Shown here piece after piece: positions 37,150 through 49,587 of a DNA stretch of 64,000 nt. The stretch is from the NCBI GenBank assembly GCA_035236585.1, contig CP141139.1:35845217-35909216 (forward strand). Reading direction: 5' to 3'. How positions within the stretch are numbered: position 1 is the first letter of the stretch; each line of letters opens with the position of its first letter. This DNA comes from Warburgia ugandensis (taxonomy: Eukaryota > Streptophyta > Magnoliopsida > Canellales > Canellaceae). The notes beneath the pieces were generated by a model, which saw nothing but the letters and a program-made list of their open reading frames with translations, had not been told where the DNA came from and ran no database searches. A program made the translations under genes and the position numbers.

Positions 37150-39080
37150 GTAACCATTATTTGATTATGATATATGAGTATTAGGAAAAGGAATTGAAAC
37201 TAAAATCTGCAAGAAGAGCTCCTCTAATGCTTCATTCATTGGGGAAACTGTCATGGAAAATCATTAAACTGGCAATAGGTGAGTTGGGTTCACCGACTGT
37301 GGGTACTTAGTCACATGTATCCATTGGCTTTTGGTAGGAATGGTTGATTATACCTAGCTAGTGAACTTCATCTTGATATCTTGGTTTGTGGGCTCCTGCA
37401 TGAACCACTGTTTAGTGCTCCTCTATTCCATGTTTTTCCTTGCCGTTTCTTCTATTCTCTGTTAGTGGAGACTAGGAAGCTTTTGGAAAGATTATTGAAG
37501 TGATATGGCTTTTGTTGTGGAAAACATGGTGCAAGTTGGCAAGATTCTCTATGTGACAGAGTCTAAAACAGGCAGTCATTTCATTCATGGACACTGAGAA
37601 GCAGGCCCCAACCTACCTCCGTAAAATCCAAGGCCTAATTGATTTGTTTTTGCAGGATCTTGGTGCAGTTGGACTTCTGTGTTTGTGGCAATTGCATCAT
37701 GCAGCCACCAAATCCAAATTTGGGTGGAAGGGCAGATTTAAGATGACTTTGCAGACAATGGATGTGCCAAAAGAATATTCATTTTAGATTAAAATCGTGG
37801 TCTCCACCTACTTAGTGCAAGAAGTAGATTGATAGTGTTTGGTCTAAGCCTGTAAGGTGTCGGTTGACTTGACTAGCTATTGTACCAGCCCCGTAATTAG
37901 GCGTAGGAGTGCTTTCTGACCGGCATGGCATCCAGCATAGTTGCAAGGTGGCCTTGTACCCTAACCAGAGGTTGCTGGTTTAAGTAAGCCCAACTTTCAC
38001 AAGGAAAAATATTTTTTGGTGCTTGAGATGAGATGATCTGACATAATATGAACCATATCACTGCTAGTGGTGCTTGACCTGAGATGAGATGAAATAGTAT
38101 CTCCTCATCTCACTGTTCGTGGTGCCTGAGATGAACTAAGATGAAAATCGTCTCATCTTAACTCACAGTTAACTTAAAGTTACAGACATCTCACTTAAAG
38201 TCATGTCAAATTTAGCCATCTTAAGTAAGTCAAGTCATCTTACGCTAGATCTCATATCATCTCATCTCAAGTCAGCTGTCGTGGAAAGAACCACTAACAG
38301 CAATAGAAGGTATATTTGGAGAATGTTAACTTTTACTACTTTGTTTGGTAAAAAGGCGAGCAGATTGTGCCCACTAATCTTTATTTAGCTAATCATTGCT
38401 GTTAGATCGTATGATGGGTCTCCCTTTGGTTGATCGTGCTGTTCGTCGTATTCCTGCAACTGTTCATATGTGAGGAGGGCAAAAATAGGCTGCGGACCAT
38501 TGCTTTTAGAAAGTTTCTAACCTTTTGCATACTATGATCACAAGTATTCTTTTCAGCAGATAAAATAATCCAATCCGCACGTCTTGAGTTCCATGAAATC
38601 CAAAGTTAGAGAAATGTCAGCTACTGTTGATGACCAGCATCCTAGTTTTGCACATATGGCTAGAGTAGAAAGAAAGGCCATTTTTGGGCAATTCAATAAA
38701 CATTCATCTGCAGTACCATTATTACAAATAGCCATACTTCAAATCTGATGAACGAGACAATCATAAGCCACTCCTTGTCAGTATTTTTTTATGCATTATT
38801 TTCTCTAATTAAAGTTTTGAAATAATCCAACCTACCCCAATAGAGAATATTTGCAATGTGACCTATCTAGAATGCCAAATGGTGTTTACCTGGTCACGGA
38901 GAATATAAGCCCCACATGTTTTTGCAACCGGCTGCGCAGACCCTTGAACGGCCAGATGGCCAACTTATAAAATATTATACAAGAAAGGCCGCATATCTTG
39001 AGATTTTATGATTGTCCACTAGACATGTATTTGGTCTACTGAAGAATCAGCATAGCTCCTACCAGATGGATGGTCTCCAG
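37150..39080. other. Downstream flank of the HIPP39-like gene
   Basis: No further gene recognised. A 66-codon frame at 37587-37787 has no similarity I know. A MITE-like element lies at 38022-38271; the rest is unassigned. Confidence 0.45.
38022..38271. mobile_element. MITE-like element with GATGAGATGA inverted ends
   Basis: The left end CTTGAGATGAGATGATCTGA is the reverse complement, with one or two mismatches, of the right end at 38252-38271. The 250-bp interior holds further direct and inverted GAGATGAGATG/CATCTCATCT motifs. Similar GATGAGATGA-ended small elements are common in plant genomes. No target duplication was clear, so the superfamily is unassigned. Confidence 0.55.
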
Positions 39081-39084
39081 TAAA

Positions 39085-39096
39085 CTATAAATGGGA

Positions 39097-39141
<45 letters not shown>

Positions 39142-39499
39142 GAGTATTTACACGTGCCCCATCTAGTTATATTACATAAGTATAAAAAAGGGGTCCCGGT
39201 GCATGAAGCCCTTGCCAATGTAGAGTCCAGGGAAGGGGCAAACTGCAAAGGTCTACAATATGCATCCTTATCTTGCATTTTTCCAAGAGGTTATTTTCGC
39301 GCTATAAATGGAACTCTCTCTCTCTCTCTAATATTTACACATGCCCCATCTAGTTATATTACAGAAGTATAAAATAGGTGTCCTAGTGCATGAAGCCCTC
39401 GCCTATGTGGAGTCTGAGGAAGGGGCAGGCCACAAGGGTCTATAATATGCAACCTTATCTTGCATTTTTTCAAGAGGCTACTTTCATGCCTATAAATGG

Positions 39500-39556
<57 letters not shown>

Positions 39557-39785
39557 GTATTTACACGTGCCCCATCTAGTTATATTACAGAAGTGTAAAA
39601 TAGGTGTCCTATTGCATAAAGCTCTTGCCTATGTAGAGTCCAGGGAAGGGGCAAACCACAAAGGTCTATGATAAGCAGCCTTATCTTGTATTTTTGCAAG
39701 AGACAGTTTTCACTCCTTGAACTAGTAATCTCAAGGTCACACGACAACAACTTTACTGTTGCGCCGACATTTCCTCGTAGTAGAG
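39085..39785 (-). repeat. SINE 3' part plus CT repeat, tandemly triplicated
   Basis: Units begin at CTATAAATGGGACTCT: 39085, 39302 and 39490. Each has a CT microsatellite of different length, then ATTTACACGTGCCCCATCTA, GTGCATGAAGCCC, GGAAGGGGCAAACCACAAGG and TTATCTTGCATTTTTGCAAG, the last parts being minus-strand Au-SINE sequence. Only the final unit continues into the SINE head (39715-39780, with CTTGAACTAGTAATCTCAAGG). So one insertion was followed by local duplication. Confidence 0.85.
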
Positions 39786-41562
39786 AAGTATCTTTGACAT
39801 ATATGTTAGAAGAGAGTATCCAATCAGAAAAGGGTCTCCTTCCATGTTGGAGGACGTTGGATACTTGTATTTTTAACAGTTGTCACCGCATGAGTCATAT
39901 GGCACTATGGCTAAGGATTGAAAGATGATGCAATTCCAACAGTATGAAGGTTAGCGGATAAGTATGCCTAACTTCATTGTTACATGGCACGATTAGTGCC
40001 TCAATTTGTTTAGTTGCACATAGAGTTGTTCGCATTCGCCATATGTGTGTTGGCAGCACACTGGACCTTTACTTTTATAAGTGGATTCAATTTAACAAAT
40101 GTTGGTTTTTGGAGCCAAGCCAAAAATAGTTGACTGTCCTTATACTGGACGGATCATGATCTTAGAGGAAGAGTGACCGACGCTTTGTGTCTTCATCTTA
40201 GCATGACGAGGGTGCCATGGATTATTATTACCCTTTTATTTATTCTAACAAAGGCATACTTGACTAAGGTGCAAACGTTAAACAAACTGCCCCCAACATA
40301 TAGGGACCCATTTGTAAGGTATTTAGTTTCTTATGGTAAATGTTTCCACAAGAAAAGGTTGAAAGAAAAATTCACAAGCTACAACTGTGCTTATTCTTCT
40401 TTTCCAAGAAAACAAATCTTTATAAAAATTTTGTATGCAATGTTTTAGAGAAAATAATTGTTTTTTACCACTCTTGTAAAGGCTCAGGCACATAGACATG
40501 CACAAGAGAGAGACAGTAGTTATTTAGTGAAAAATTAGTACAGAGAAAATAGGAAGAGGAGACTGTTTCCTTTAGTTTTCAAACCACTTTAGGAGGGACG
40601 ATTTTTTTTTTTTCTCTTTTTAAGTAAAGCAAAGAAACACGCACCCATGCATAGTCTTGAGCCGCAGTCATATAGGTGAGAGACTACTCCTTGCACACTG
40701 CACTATGACCAAAGCAAAATATTAAATGTCATGCTATCCAATTTTGAAATTTATGTTGAAATGTCCTCAACAAGCAGGAGAAAGTACCACCTCAAATCTA
40801 CAGCCATGTGTAACTGAGATGAACACCTTGTAGTTTTTGGCTAACTGTCTTAGACAACTTTCTTTTCTTTCTTTTTTTCCTTTCTTTGAGGACTTTTTGT
40901 CATTTTTATAAAAGGAAATAATGTCGTTAGTGTCATAGTCATAAAATTCTCTAAATAATTGGATTTTTTTTTTGAAAAAGCCCTGACTTTTTGCCAAATG
41001 AACCATAAGTTTTTACATTCTTCAAATTCAAAAAAAATTTCAATAAATTAACATAATTTTACCTAATAAAACTCAAATTTCAAATTCTCAAGTAATGATT
41101 ATAAATCTAGTTAAAAGTTCATATAGAAAGCTTAAACTCATATATGAAACACAAAATTTTCCTTTCTTATTTTTTATTTTTTCATGAAAATTTGCCTAGT
41201 TTTACAAATATTTAGCTTACTAAGTTATTCACAAATCCAATCTTTATGCTTATGGTTAGTGCAAAGAAATGGAATTCAAACAAGTGCTTAAAATTGGCAT
41301 CTTAAACCAATTGGAGTTGTCACCTTAAAGAGGGAGGACTTTCAACTATCTTATATTTTATCACACTGTAGTAACAACTCTCAAAGTAGGAGGAAGAATT
41401 CTCTTTGGTACAAAGAATTACCCTAAGACCTTCAAACTGCTTGTGGGAAGGAAATTTAGAGATGGCAAGGAGATTGTATTAGGCATTGGTAAGGCTTGTG
41501 GTCTAAGGGAACAAGTCCCATCAATTTATGAACATGTAGTACTTGCTAGTGGAAGTTTCCTA
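39785..41562. other. AT-rich spacer with SINE-like and inverted-repeat pieces
   Basis: Contains one minus-strand copy of the second SINE-like family (40650-40715) and the left arm of a diverged inverted repeat (40910-41265, partner 51495-51850). No gene recognised. Confidence 0.5.
40650..40718 (-). mobile_element. Second SINE-like family, copy 1
   Basis: Read on the minus strand: TCATAGTGCAGTGTGCAAGGAGT, CTCTCACCTATATGAC, GGCTCAAGACTATGCATGG. The TAGTGCAGTG and GGCTCAAGACT parts fit pol III boxes A and B about 40-45 bp apart. It is related to the copies at 49957, 50527 and 50750. Confidence 0.55.
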
Positions 41563-44204
41563 TATAACAACCCTCAATTTTGAGTTCCTTTTCATACATT
41601 TTTATTACATTTTAATTAGAATTAAATAATATCAAAATTAAATTTCATAAAAGTGACTCCCTTGAAAACTCAAAATTTAACTTGAAACTATTAAATTGGG
41701 AATGTATGCGTCGAGACAATTCAAATAACACAAAGAACACTAAAATCGGAGTTCTAATGGAGAAGTTATGATAATTTGAATATGAGAATATTTTAGTAAA
41801 AAATAGATATTTACTTAAAGGGAGGGGTCGTTTTGATAATAGCATCCCCCTCCTTTAAGACAGGTGACAGTTGAAGTCGATTGTTACCTGACGTCGACGT
41901 CGATAGAAACAAAAACGATGAGAGAGAAAGAGGGAGAGAAGGAAAAGGAAGAAGGGGAAATAGAAGAGAGGAAAGGGAGGAAGGAGAGAGCGCAAAAGAG
42001 GATGGCTACTGGAAAATAGCAATTGATGTCGGCTAGGAGAGAAAAGTAGAGGGAGATGGAGTGTGGGGGAGATGTGGGTTGTCGGAGAAAATGGCAGCTC
42101 ATCGTGGAGAAATAACTAAGACCCACCATCCATCTCATCGATCTAGCTACATCTTGCAAAAAAAGTCAATGGCTAAACCTCGCCCAAGACAGCGAACTCA
42201 TTGAAGAAAATGATGTCTTAGATCAATTATTTGAACTATTCATCTTCATCAGTAATAAGAGGAGAACAAAGTCCCAAGCCACCTTGATTTGACGACATCT
42301 TGCCAAAAAATTTAAAGAGAGAATGTGATACAAGTAGGTAACTTACCAAAAAATTGAGGGATAGACTGAACTATCTTAACCATTAATCATGTTCCTCTAG
42401 ACATTCTGAACAAGAACCATCTTTTTGTTCATTGATCGAAGAAGATTCAACCATCAATCATGATCAAAACCTCGATCAGACATCAAATCATCTAATTTGT
42501 GACCGATTTGACCATCCATCATGATCTGAACTGTTGCTGTGATTCACTTGATGCATAGATCAAGATACGTATCAGTGATCTTCGATTTTGAGCGCAGTTG
42601 AGGAATTTGGCTATCTTGATCAACGATTGAGATCAAGTGAGGATACATGTATGAAATTGTATCCAATTCGATGATCTACACCATTCAAATGATTCTTTAA
42701 GATTAATTGATTAGATTACTAACATATTCTTTGATTTAGGTTAATCAGGTGAAAGATTGAGGTCAGATTGGTACGAATAGCCTAGATCATATACCTTTGA
42801 GACGATTAATCGATGATCCATAAACACGGATAGCCAAATATCATTTAGATTTACCTACACCAGGTAAGATTCTCATCCTAACCATTTAATTTCATGGATT
42901 TAGCTATATTAGCTAAAATTGATTATGATTTTCATTTAAGTGTGCCTGATTAGTTGAGTGAGTGATGAATTACCTAGAATTAACCTAATATGAGTATGAT
43001 AATTCAAGATTAAATTATAAATTGGAGTAAGAAATGAATTTGATAGTTATTGTAGACCTAGTTTGGCTTCATATAGATTATTAACCACTCGGGGGCCCTA
43101 GCTTGAGATCTCATGACTGTGAACTATTAGATCGTGTTGAAACACAGTGGTCGAGAATTGAAAATATAATTTTTGTTTTATAACTAAGAATCCAAATCAG
43201 ATGAATAACTTGGATTCTAAATTAGACCTAAATGTGATGGGTATCTAGGTAATGGGCCTAAGGTGGACTGAATTCTAGTGTTGAGTCTGATTATGACTTG
43301 AGAGGTACAAATAAGTGGTTCTTCGTTTAAAATAGGTGATGACATTTAATATTTACATATTTTCTACAAAAATCATGGATTATAAGCATACAAATTCTAT
43401 ATTTATCAATGATTATGATGCATACTTATTGTTATGTCATAACCTCATTGAAATTATTGACCAGCATGTGTACCTTTCATATATGTATGATCACCTTGAG
43501 ATTGATTTTTCCATAGATGTATGATTTTTATTGTATATTGAGACAATCGAATGATTTGCTTTACCGCTGATATTTAATTGTGGACCTGCTAAGGAGGCTT
43601 GGTGGCTAGTCCTAAAGAGACTAACCTTGTGATAAGAGTAGTGCCCTGAGATGGTGAGCCACTGATGCTCATGTGTTTTGTGCATAAGATATTTTCTCTT
43701 CATTTCTTGATTTTGAGATATTAAGCTATTTTCATGAATTTTTGGATTTTTGAGAGGTATTTATACCTGGTAGACACTATACTAGGAGGGACGTAAGGTT
43801 GACGAATCGCCCTCTGACTTTGTGATATGCTAGATACTCACCCCATAAATGGGCAAACCTTATAGGGAGTGGTATCGTGGGTAGTCCACACTACGTGTTT
43901 GACCCTCCATTAGAGGAGGACATTTAGTCTCCCATTCTAGTGTTAATGGGAAGCGGCAATTGGTAGACCAAAGAGTTGGTTATCACTATAGCATAGCAAT
44001 CCATATGGTTTGTTTTATGCTTTCATATTGCATTATGAGCACACCAAGATACACATATCCTATCTACCCATGGCGTGATGACGCTTGGAGGAGTAGTATA
44101 ACTACTCCTGGCCAGAGATTTAAGTGTATGAGATACTCGTGAGACCTATGTGTGAGGTTGACCTTGTTGATGACGTGCATAACTTTTAATGATCTACATT
44201 GGTG

Positions 44205-44465
44205 CTATTCATTTGAGATATTCTTCGACGCTTCAATGCTCTACATTGATATTATTCATTTAAGATATTCTTCATCACTGATGTTATTCATTTGAGATAT
44301 TCTTTGTTACAATGTTATTCATTTGAGATATTGTTCAAGCTTTTGACGCTCTACATTGATGCTATTCATTTAAGATATTCTTTGAGCTTTTAACGCTCTG
44401 CATTGATATTATTCATTTGAGATATTCTTTGAGCTTTTGATGCTTTGCATTGATGTAGTTTTAGC
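44205..44465. repeat. Tandem repeat of 47-bp and shortened 31-bp units
   Basis: ATTCATTTGAGATATTCTT recurs from 44208, 44254, 44286, 44317, 44364 and 44411. The 47-bp units include GCTCTACATTGATGCT; two units lack it and are 31-32 bp. The array lies inside the outer LTR just before the nested one. Confidence 0.85.
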
Positions 44466-44621
44466 ATATTTATGAGCCTTGGAAGCTTAGTTGATCTGAC
44501 ACATTTTTAGACATACAAATAGCATGAATTGCACTGATTGAGATACATATTTTTAGAAATGTGTAGATGGTATGGTTTCATTGCACTGTTTCTAGCAATT
44601 TTATGAGTTTTGATGTCTTGG

Positions 44622-47559
44622 TGTAATAGCCCAAAATTTTTAAATTTGAAAAAATACGTAATTTTGAAAGAAAAAAAGGGTAAAAGGGTAAATACAAGTG
44701 GGGCCCACTTACAGGGTGCGGGACCCACGAATGAGGCTATAAAAGCCGGCCATGTCTTTTCATGTGGCCAAACCTCCCCTCTCAGTTCCTATGTCACCAA
44801 CGATAGATCACCGGCGATTGCTACTTTTCCGGCAAGAGCGCCTTTTTCCACTTGCTGGAGCGTGCGCAACATATTTCGGCTATAATCGACTAGCCTGATT
44901 TGAGGTAAGCCTCATCCCCTTACCCACGTTCTCCATTCCAATATGGAGCATAGTTTTTATGAGTTTTTAACGCAAAAAACGACGTGAAAAGTCATTTTTT
45001 CAGCAACTACGAATTTTACTATTTTTGCAAAACTAACCCAATGAAACGGTGTTAGATGGATGATCTGAACTATTCATCTTGTGCACGGTAATATGAAGAA
45101 CAAAACCATGAGTTTTCATGATGATTGAACAGTTAGGGATGACGAAAAACTCAGAAAATAGTAACGGGAATTTTTTTAGAAAAGTGATAAAAATCATGTA
45201 AAAACACTGGATAGCAATAAAAGTTGTTGAAAAGATGCTTAAAAACAAGATTTACGTGAAAAGTTGAGTGAAACGGTGCAAAAATTGTACCATTTGGACA
45301 CCTGAACGTCGCCAATGGCAACCGGAGTTCGGCTGTCGTTTCTGGTGATGGTGGCCAGCCAATCGTTGTCCCTGGGTGACGGCACCTGGCAGCGGCAGCT
45401 CAATGGGCATTGGCCGCACGCAGGGCACATCGGGTGGCGAATGCACGCACTGATGTGCACAAACACATACATGACACGTAACCCACATCGGCATGTGCCG
45501 ATACGCAATGCGGGTGCAACACATGGCGCAACCAATGCGCGCGACACTGGGCTACACGTAGGCAACGCACGTGCCCAGTGCATGCGAATGCACATGCACG
45601 TAAGCGAAAGACACAAGCATGCAATGCAATGCTGTGCAGTGTGGTGGCGCGGCTTTTTCTGGATTTTTTGGGTTTTCTGACCTGTTAATTTACAAAAACT
45701 TGATTTTTAGGAACTACAGAGGTCCAAATTGCAATTCGAAAGGGGCATTACGATCGTATCAATGGCATGGACCTAGAGTTGATGTGAAAATCTAGATATG
45801 AGCACTTTTTAAATAGTTCAACTACTAAATACTATTAGATTACCTACATCAGGCTAACCAATATATGATCAGGCCTTAGACCTTGATGGTATACATCTAA
45901 TATGAGATGTTCTACGGGATTAGGGGGATAGATCTTATTGAATTGCTAAGTGATAAATGAATTATGATGTAACAGGTACGTCAGATCACGCGACATGACA
46001 TTGCCCACGTGCCTAATTAGAACACTGCAATTATCGAGGTAGGTGATTTCATTCAAATTACTTCGTGATTTCAGTAATCATGACTTGTTCTCTAAAGTTT
46101 TTGAGGCATGTGTTTTATGTCTTCTCATGTTCACATAAATAGGTCCCTACTTTCTTGTTGTAGCATGACATTCCATTTTTGCGAATAACCATGTTCACAT
46201 ATGATGTACTATTTTTATCAGAGGCTTTGATCGTACTTATTGAGATTATTTATAGAGTCTTTACATGATTTACATCTTGTTGATGATTTATGACTAGTGC
46301 TTCTGCCTGGTGGGTACTATACTAGGAGGGTTGTAGAGTTGGACACTCGCCCTCAGACTTTGTGGTGATGATGATGATGATGATGATGATGATTAGACAC
46401 CACCGTTGAGTAGTACATGGCCAAGTACGTAGGTGGTGGTATCATGGGTAGTCCTGCCTACGGATTTGTTCTTCCCATGGGGATGGAGAAAATATCCCAT
46501 TTGAGTGTCGACAGGAGCGGCAGTGGTTCAAATCTTGATGGGGTTGCCACTACAACATAGTAGCCCATACAATTATTTTGCATGCTCATATGGATTTATA
46601 TGTTAGGGTCAACCGGGGCAAGCCGGGCTTAGGCCATGAGGGATTCTGGGGGCTGATGCGGGTTGCACGGGAGGGACCCAGAGTTGGTATGATTACGCAT
46701 TATCAGTGATTTAATGTCTTGGGACACTTTTGGTATTGTTTTGATACAATGTCTTATTTATCATGATTTGTATGCATATTATTCTGTGAACATAGACTTG
46801 TATTATTTTGATAGACGCACATCTGTATTTTTATCATGCCTTGCATGCCATCCTGATTTGAATTAATACCTATTTTGTGAAGGTTTATAATTATGAGCAT
46901 TTGATTATTTGACGTGTCTTATATATGTTTATTTCATGAGAATCACCATGTGAATTTTATTAAGCTTTAATTGAGAGTAATCACCTACACAAGCATAGCT
47001 TGTTGAGGCATTGCTTTGTTTTGCAATGCCTCATATTTGGAGCATGATAGCTGGAAAGAGAAGCGAGTGGAGTAGCATTGATTTGGCTGAGGACCTGAGG
47101 ACTATCCCCCTTTCGTATTTGGAGACAGATTAGTGTATATATCATAGACTTGTATTAAACCTTTGGAATTTTACTTGGATATATATATATATATATTTGG
47201 ATAGATTGGACCAATACTATGGTGTAATGAATGTTTAATTATAGATGTAGTTGTTGTAGTGATCATGGATGGAACCTGGTGGCTTTTCGGCTTGATTTAT
47301 TTTTGTTTTTACTCAGCTTATGTATTTATCGTGGTTTTAAATATAGCATGCTCAGGATATTCAAATTTGATTTTATTTATTATTGCAGTGTAGAATGTGG
47401 TTGGCCCTGAGGTTTTCACTTCCTATTAAATCTTTTAAAACTGTGCAAAAATTTATAGATTTTGAGTTTTCACTTTTAGGGATCCCATCTATTTTTAAAA
47501 AATTTATTATTATTATTATTATTTTGAGAAAAAGGTTTATAAAAACCCGGGGTGTCACA
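44622..47559 (+). mobile_element. Solo LTR, family A copy 3 (nested)
   Basis: A 2,938-bp block, TGTAATAGCCC...GGGGTGTCACA, with perfect 5-bp duplications CTTGG at 44617-44621 and 47560-47564. Landmarks are a strong TATAAAAG at 44738-44745, donor-like GAG|GTAAGC at 44904/44905, a GC-rich cassette 45300-45670, a (GAT)n run near 46369-46393 and a hairpin at 47006-47031. It is a diverged cousin of the LTRs at 9869 and 16703. It sits in the outer LTR 41563-49844. Confidence 0.92.
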
Positions 47560-47787
47560 CTTGGCTATTACATGTTGGTTTTGTTGGTTTTGCATGCTAT
47601 TTATGCTCTACTTTGTCACCATTTGTTCTCATTATCGATATCATATTAGAGTTGTTTTCTACGGAAAAGTTATTATTGTAGGTCTTGAGATTTGATCATT
47701 TAAACTATTCATTATATGTTAAATATCTTGTGAATTTATTGTTATTCTCGTCACCTACACAGGCATAGCTTCCTAAGGCAATACGAT

Positions 47788-49587
47788 TGATAAGTATCTA
47801 ATTTTGCATAAAAATTACCCAATTAATAGTCTATGTCTTATAAATTATAGGTGTTATTCTAGAATTTTTTTAGAATGCATAACACATGCATTTTTGAATT
47901 TATGATCTAAAAGTTTGATATTTTGAAGGTTTAGAACCTAATTCAGAGTAAGTATGTGATTTATCATAAATTTCTAGATATTAATAAGTGTTTTTTATCT
48001 TTTGTAAGTGTTAAAAGAACAATTCAAAGGCCAAGGTCGCTTTAGAGAAGAAATCAAGCCATGTAAACCACCTCAACCACATAAGCCATATTAGGAGAAA
48101 TCAAACCAAATAAGCCATGAAGTAAAAAAAGCAAGCCACTAAGCTAGAAGCTATCAAAGGAATCCATGGAAGCCATTTAAGCTAAGTCAATATAGGTCCA
48201 CATGTTTTGGTAGCTTTCTAAGCAATTTTCCATTTGAAGAAAACATGTTTTTAAGAGAAAAAATAGGAAGAAAGGTTGACTTGTCAACAAGGGTGGGTGG
48301 CATGCACATGTGGACCAATTAGAGAAAAGACCACATTCCTTAGACTTTCGTTTTCTCTCTCTTTCTAATTCCCTTCCACCCACCTTCCTAATTTTCCACT
48401 TTTCTTTCACACTTTCCTAGGGTCCTACTTCCAATTCCCTTATTCTATCTTATCTCTTTCTCATTCTTATCTCTCTTTTCTATCTTCCTAGGATAGAATC
48501 TTATCAAATCATATTACTTGGGAAGGAGGAGATCACCTATAAATAGAACACCATCTTCATCATCTCCTCAAGAAAGAAGTTTGTGCCTCCCTCCTCGGAG
48601 GATAGTTCTCCACGCCTATTTCTACCTCCACCATGCCTCACTCTAAGCTTCTCAATGCATCTTCCTTTGAGGTTTTGCACACCATCTTCAATATCTTTTC
48701 ATGCCTTCTTCCTTTTGGGTTTCAACACATCTTCAACGCAAGTTTACCTTTAGATTTTCATGCTTCTTCGCTTCTTCCTTTACACATTTTGTTACACCTT
48801 TCCTTTGGTTTTTACCTTATTATTTTTCATCTAATGTTGAGCTTTAGATCATTGCATCCTAAGGTCATCAATCTCTTGTAGTGATAGCTAAGAGATGGTG
48901 TCCTTTTGATCAAGTTTGTTGTTATTTGTTCTTCTTTTAGCTCTTAGGATTTTGGTTCTCCATCTTGCTTTCATTCTCTAATGCAATTCTCCCCCTTGGT
49001 TCACACGCATGGCCCTTGTTGGATAGTATTCAACTTGAGATTGAAATTAAGAATTAATATTTAGTTGTTTATGTTTCATGCGCATGATGCTTGTAACTCT
49101 TTACATTCAAAGAATGAGATTTGATTCTATGCCCACTCTTCCTTCCATGTTCCCAATGCATTTTCTCTTTAATGCTTGTTTTGATTTGGTTTGATTGAAT
49201 GTTCAGTTTAGTCATTCTTTGATTACGTTTAAGCTATATTTAATTTCATTATTCATGCTTAAGTTTAGTTACATCCTTAAGTTAGGTCTTAGTTTAAGAA
49301 GTTTCTAAATTCTAGTTTTGATTTCATGTTTCTAGTTTTGATCTTGAATACATGCTAGTTTTAGATAGTTTCCATAGAGTTAAGTTAATTTCATGCATAT
49401 TTAAATTTCCAAGTTGTTTTAATTCCTTGGTTAGGTCTCATTCCATCTCTTTTGTCTAGGATAATAAATCTAAGCAAGATCCAATTACATAAAAAAAAGA
49501 ATTGTGAGATTTCTCATGGGATTGATCTCGCAACATATAATTACTACATTGATTGGTGCATTTGTGAGTATATTTAAAGCTACACCA
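47788..49587 (+). mobile_element. 1.8-kb solo LTR-like element nested in outer LTR
   Basis: Bounded by TGATAAGTATCT and GCTACACCA, with near-matching flanks ACGAT (47783-47787) and ACAAT (49588-49592). It lies exactly in the loop of the hairpin conserved in family A LTRs. A TATA box CTATAAATAG at about 48538 is followed by a transcribed-looking CT-rich leader. The 3' end carries GGGATTGATCTCGCAAC and GGTGCATTTGTGAG, resembling Athila/Tat LTR ends and the insertion at 22485-24068. No coding part. Confidence 0.7.

Noticed and set aside
37587-37787. A 66-codon frame downstream of the HIPP gene
   Set aside because: No similarity recognised and no convincing exon structure around it.
45239-45680. 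Cys/His-rich frames on both strands resembling zinc-finger-like protein
   Set aside because: Produced by the GCAC/GCAT-rich cassette of the nested solo LTR; Cys and His come from repeated TGC/CAC words in every frame.
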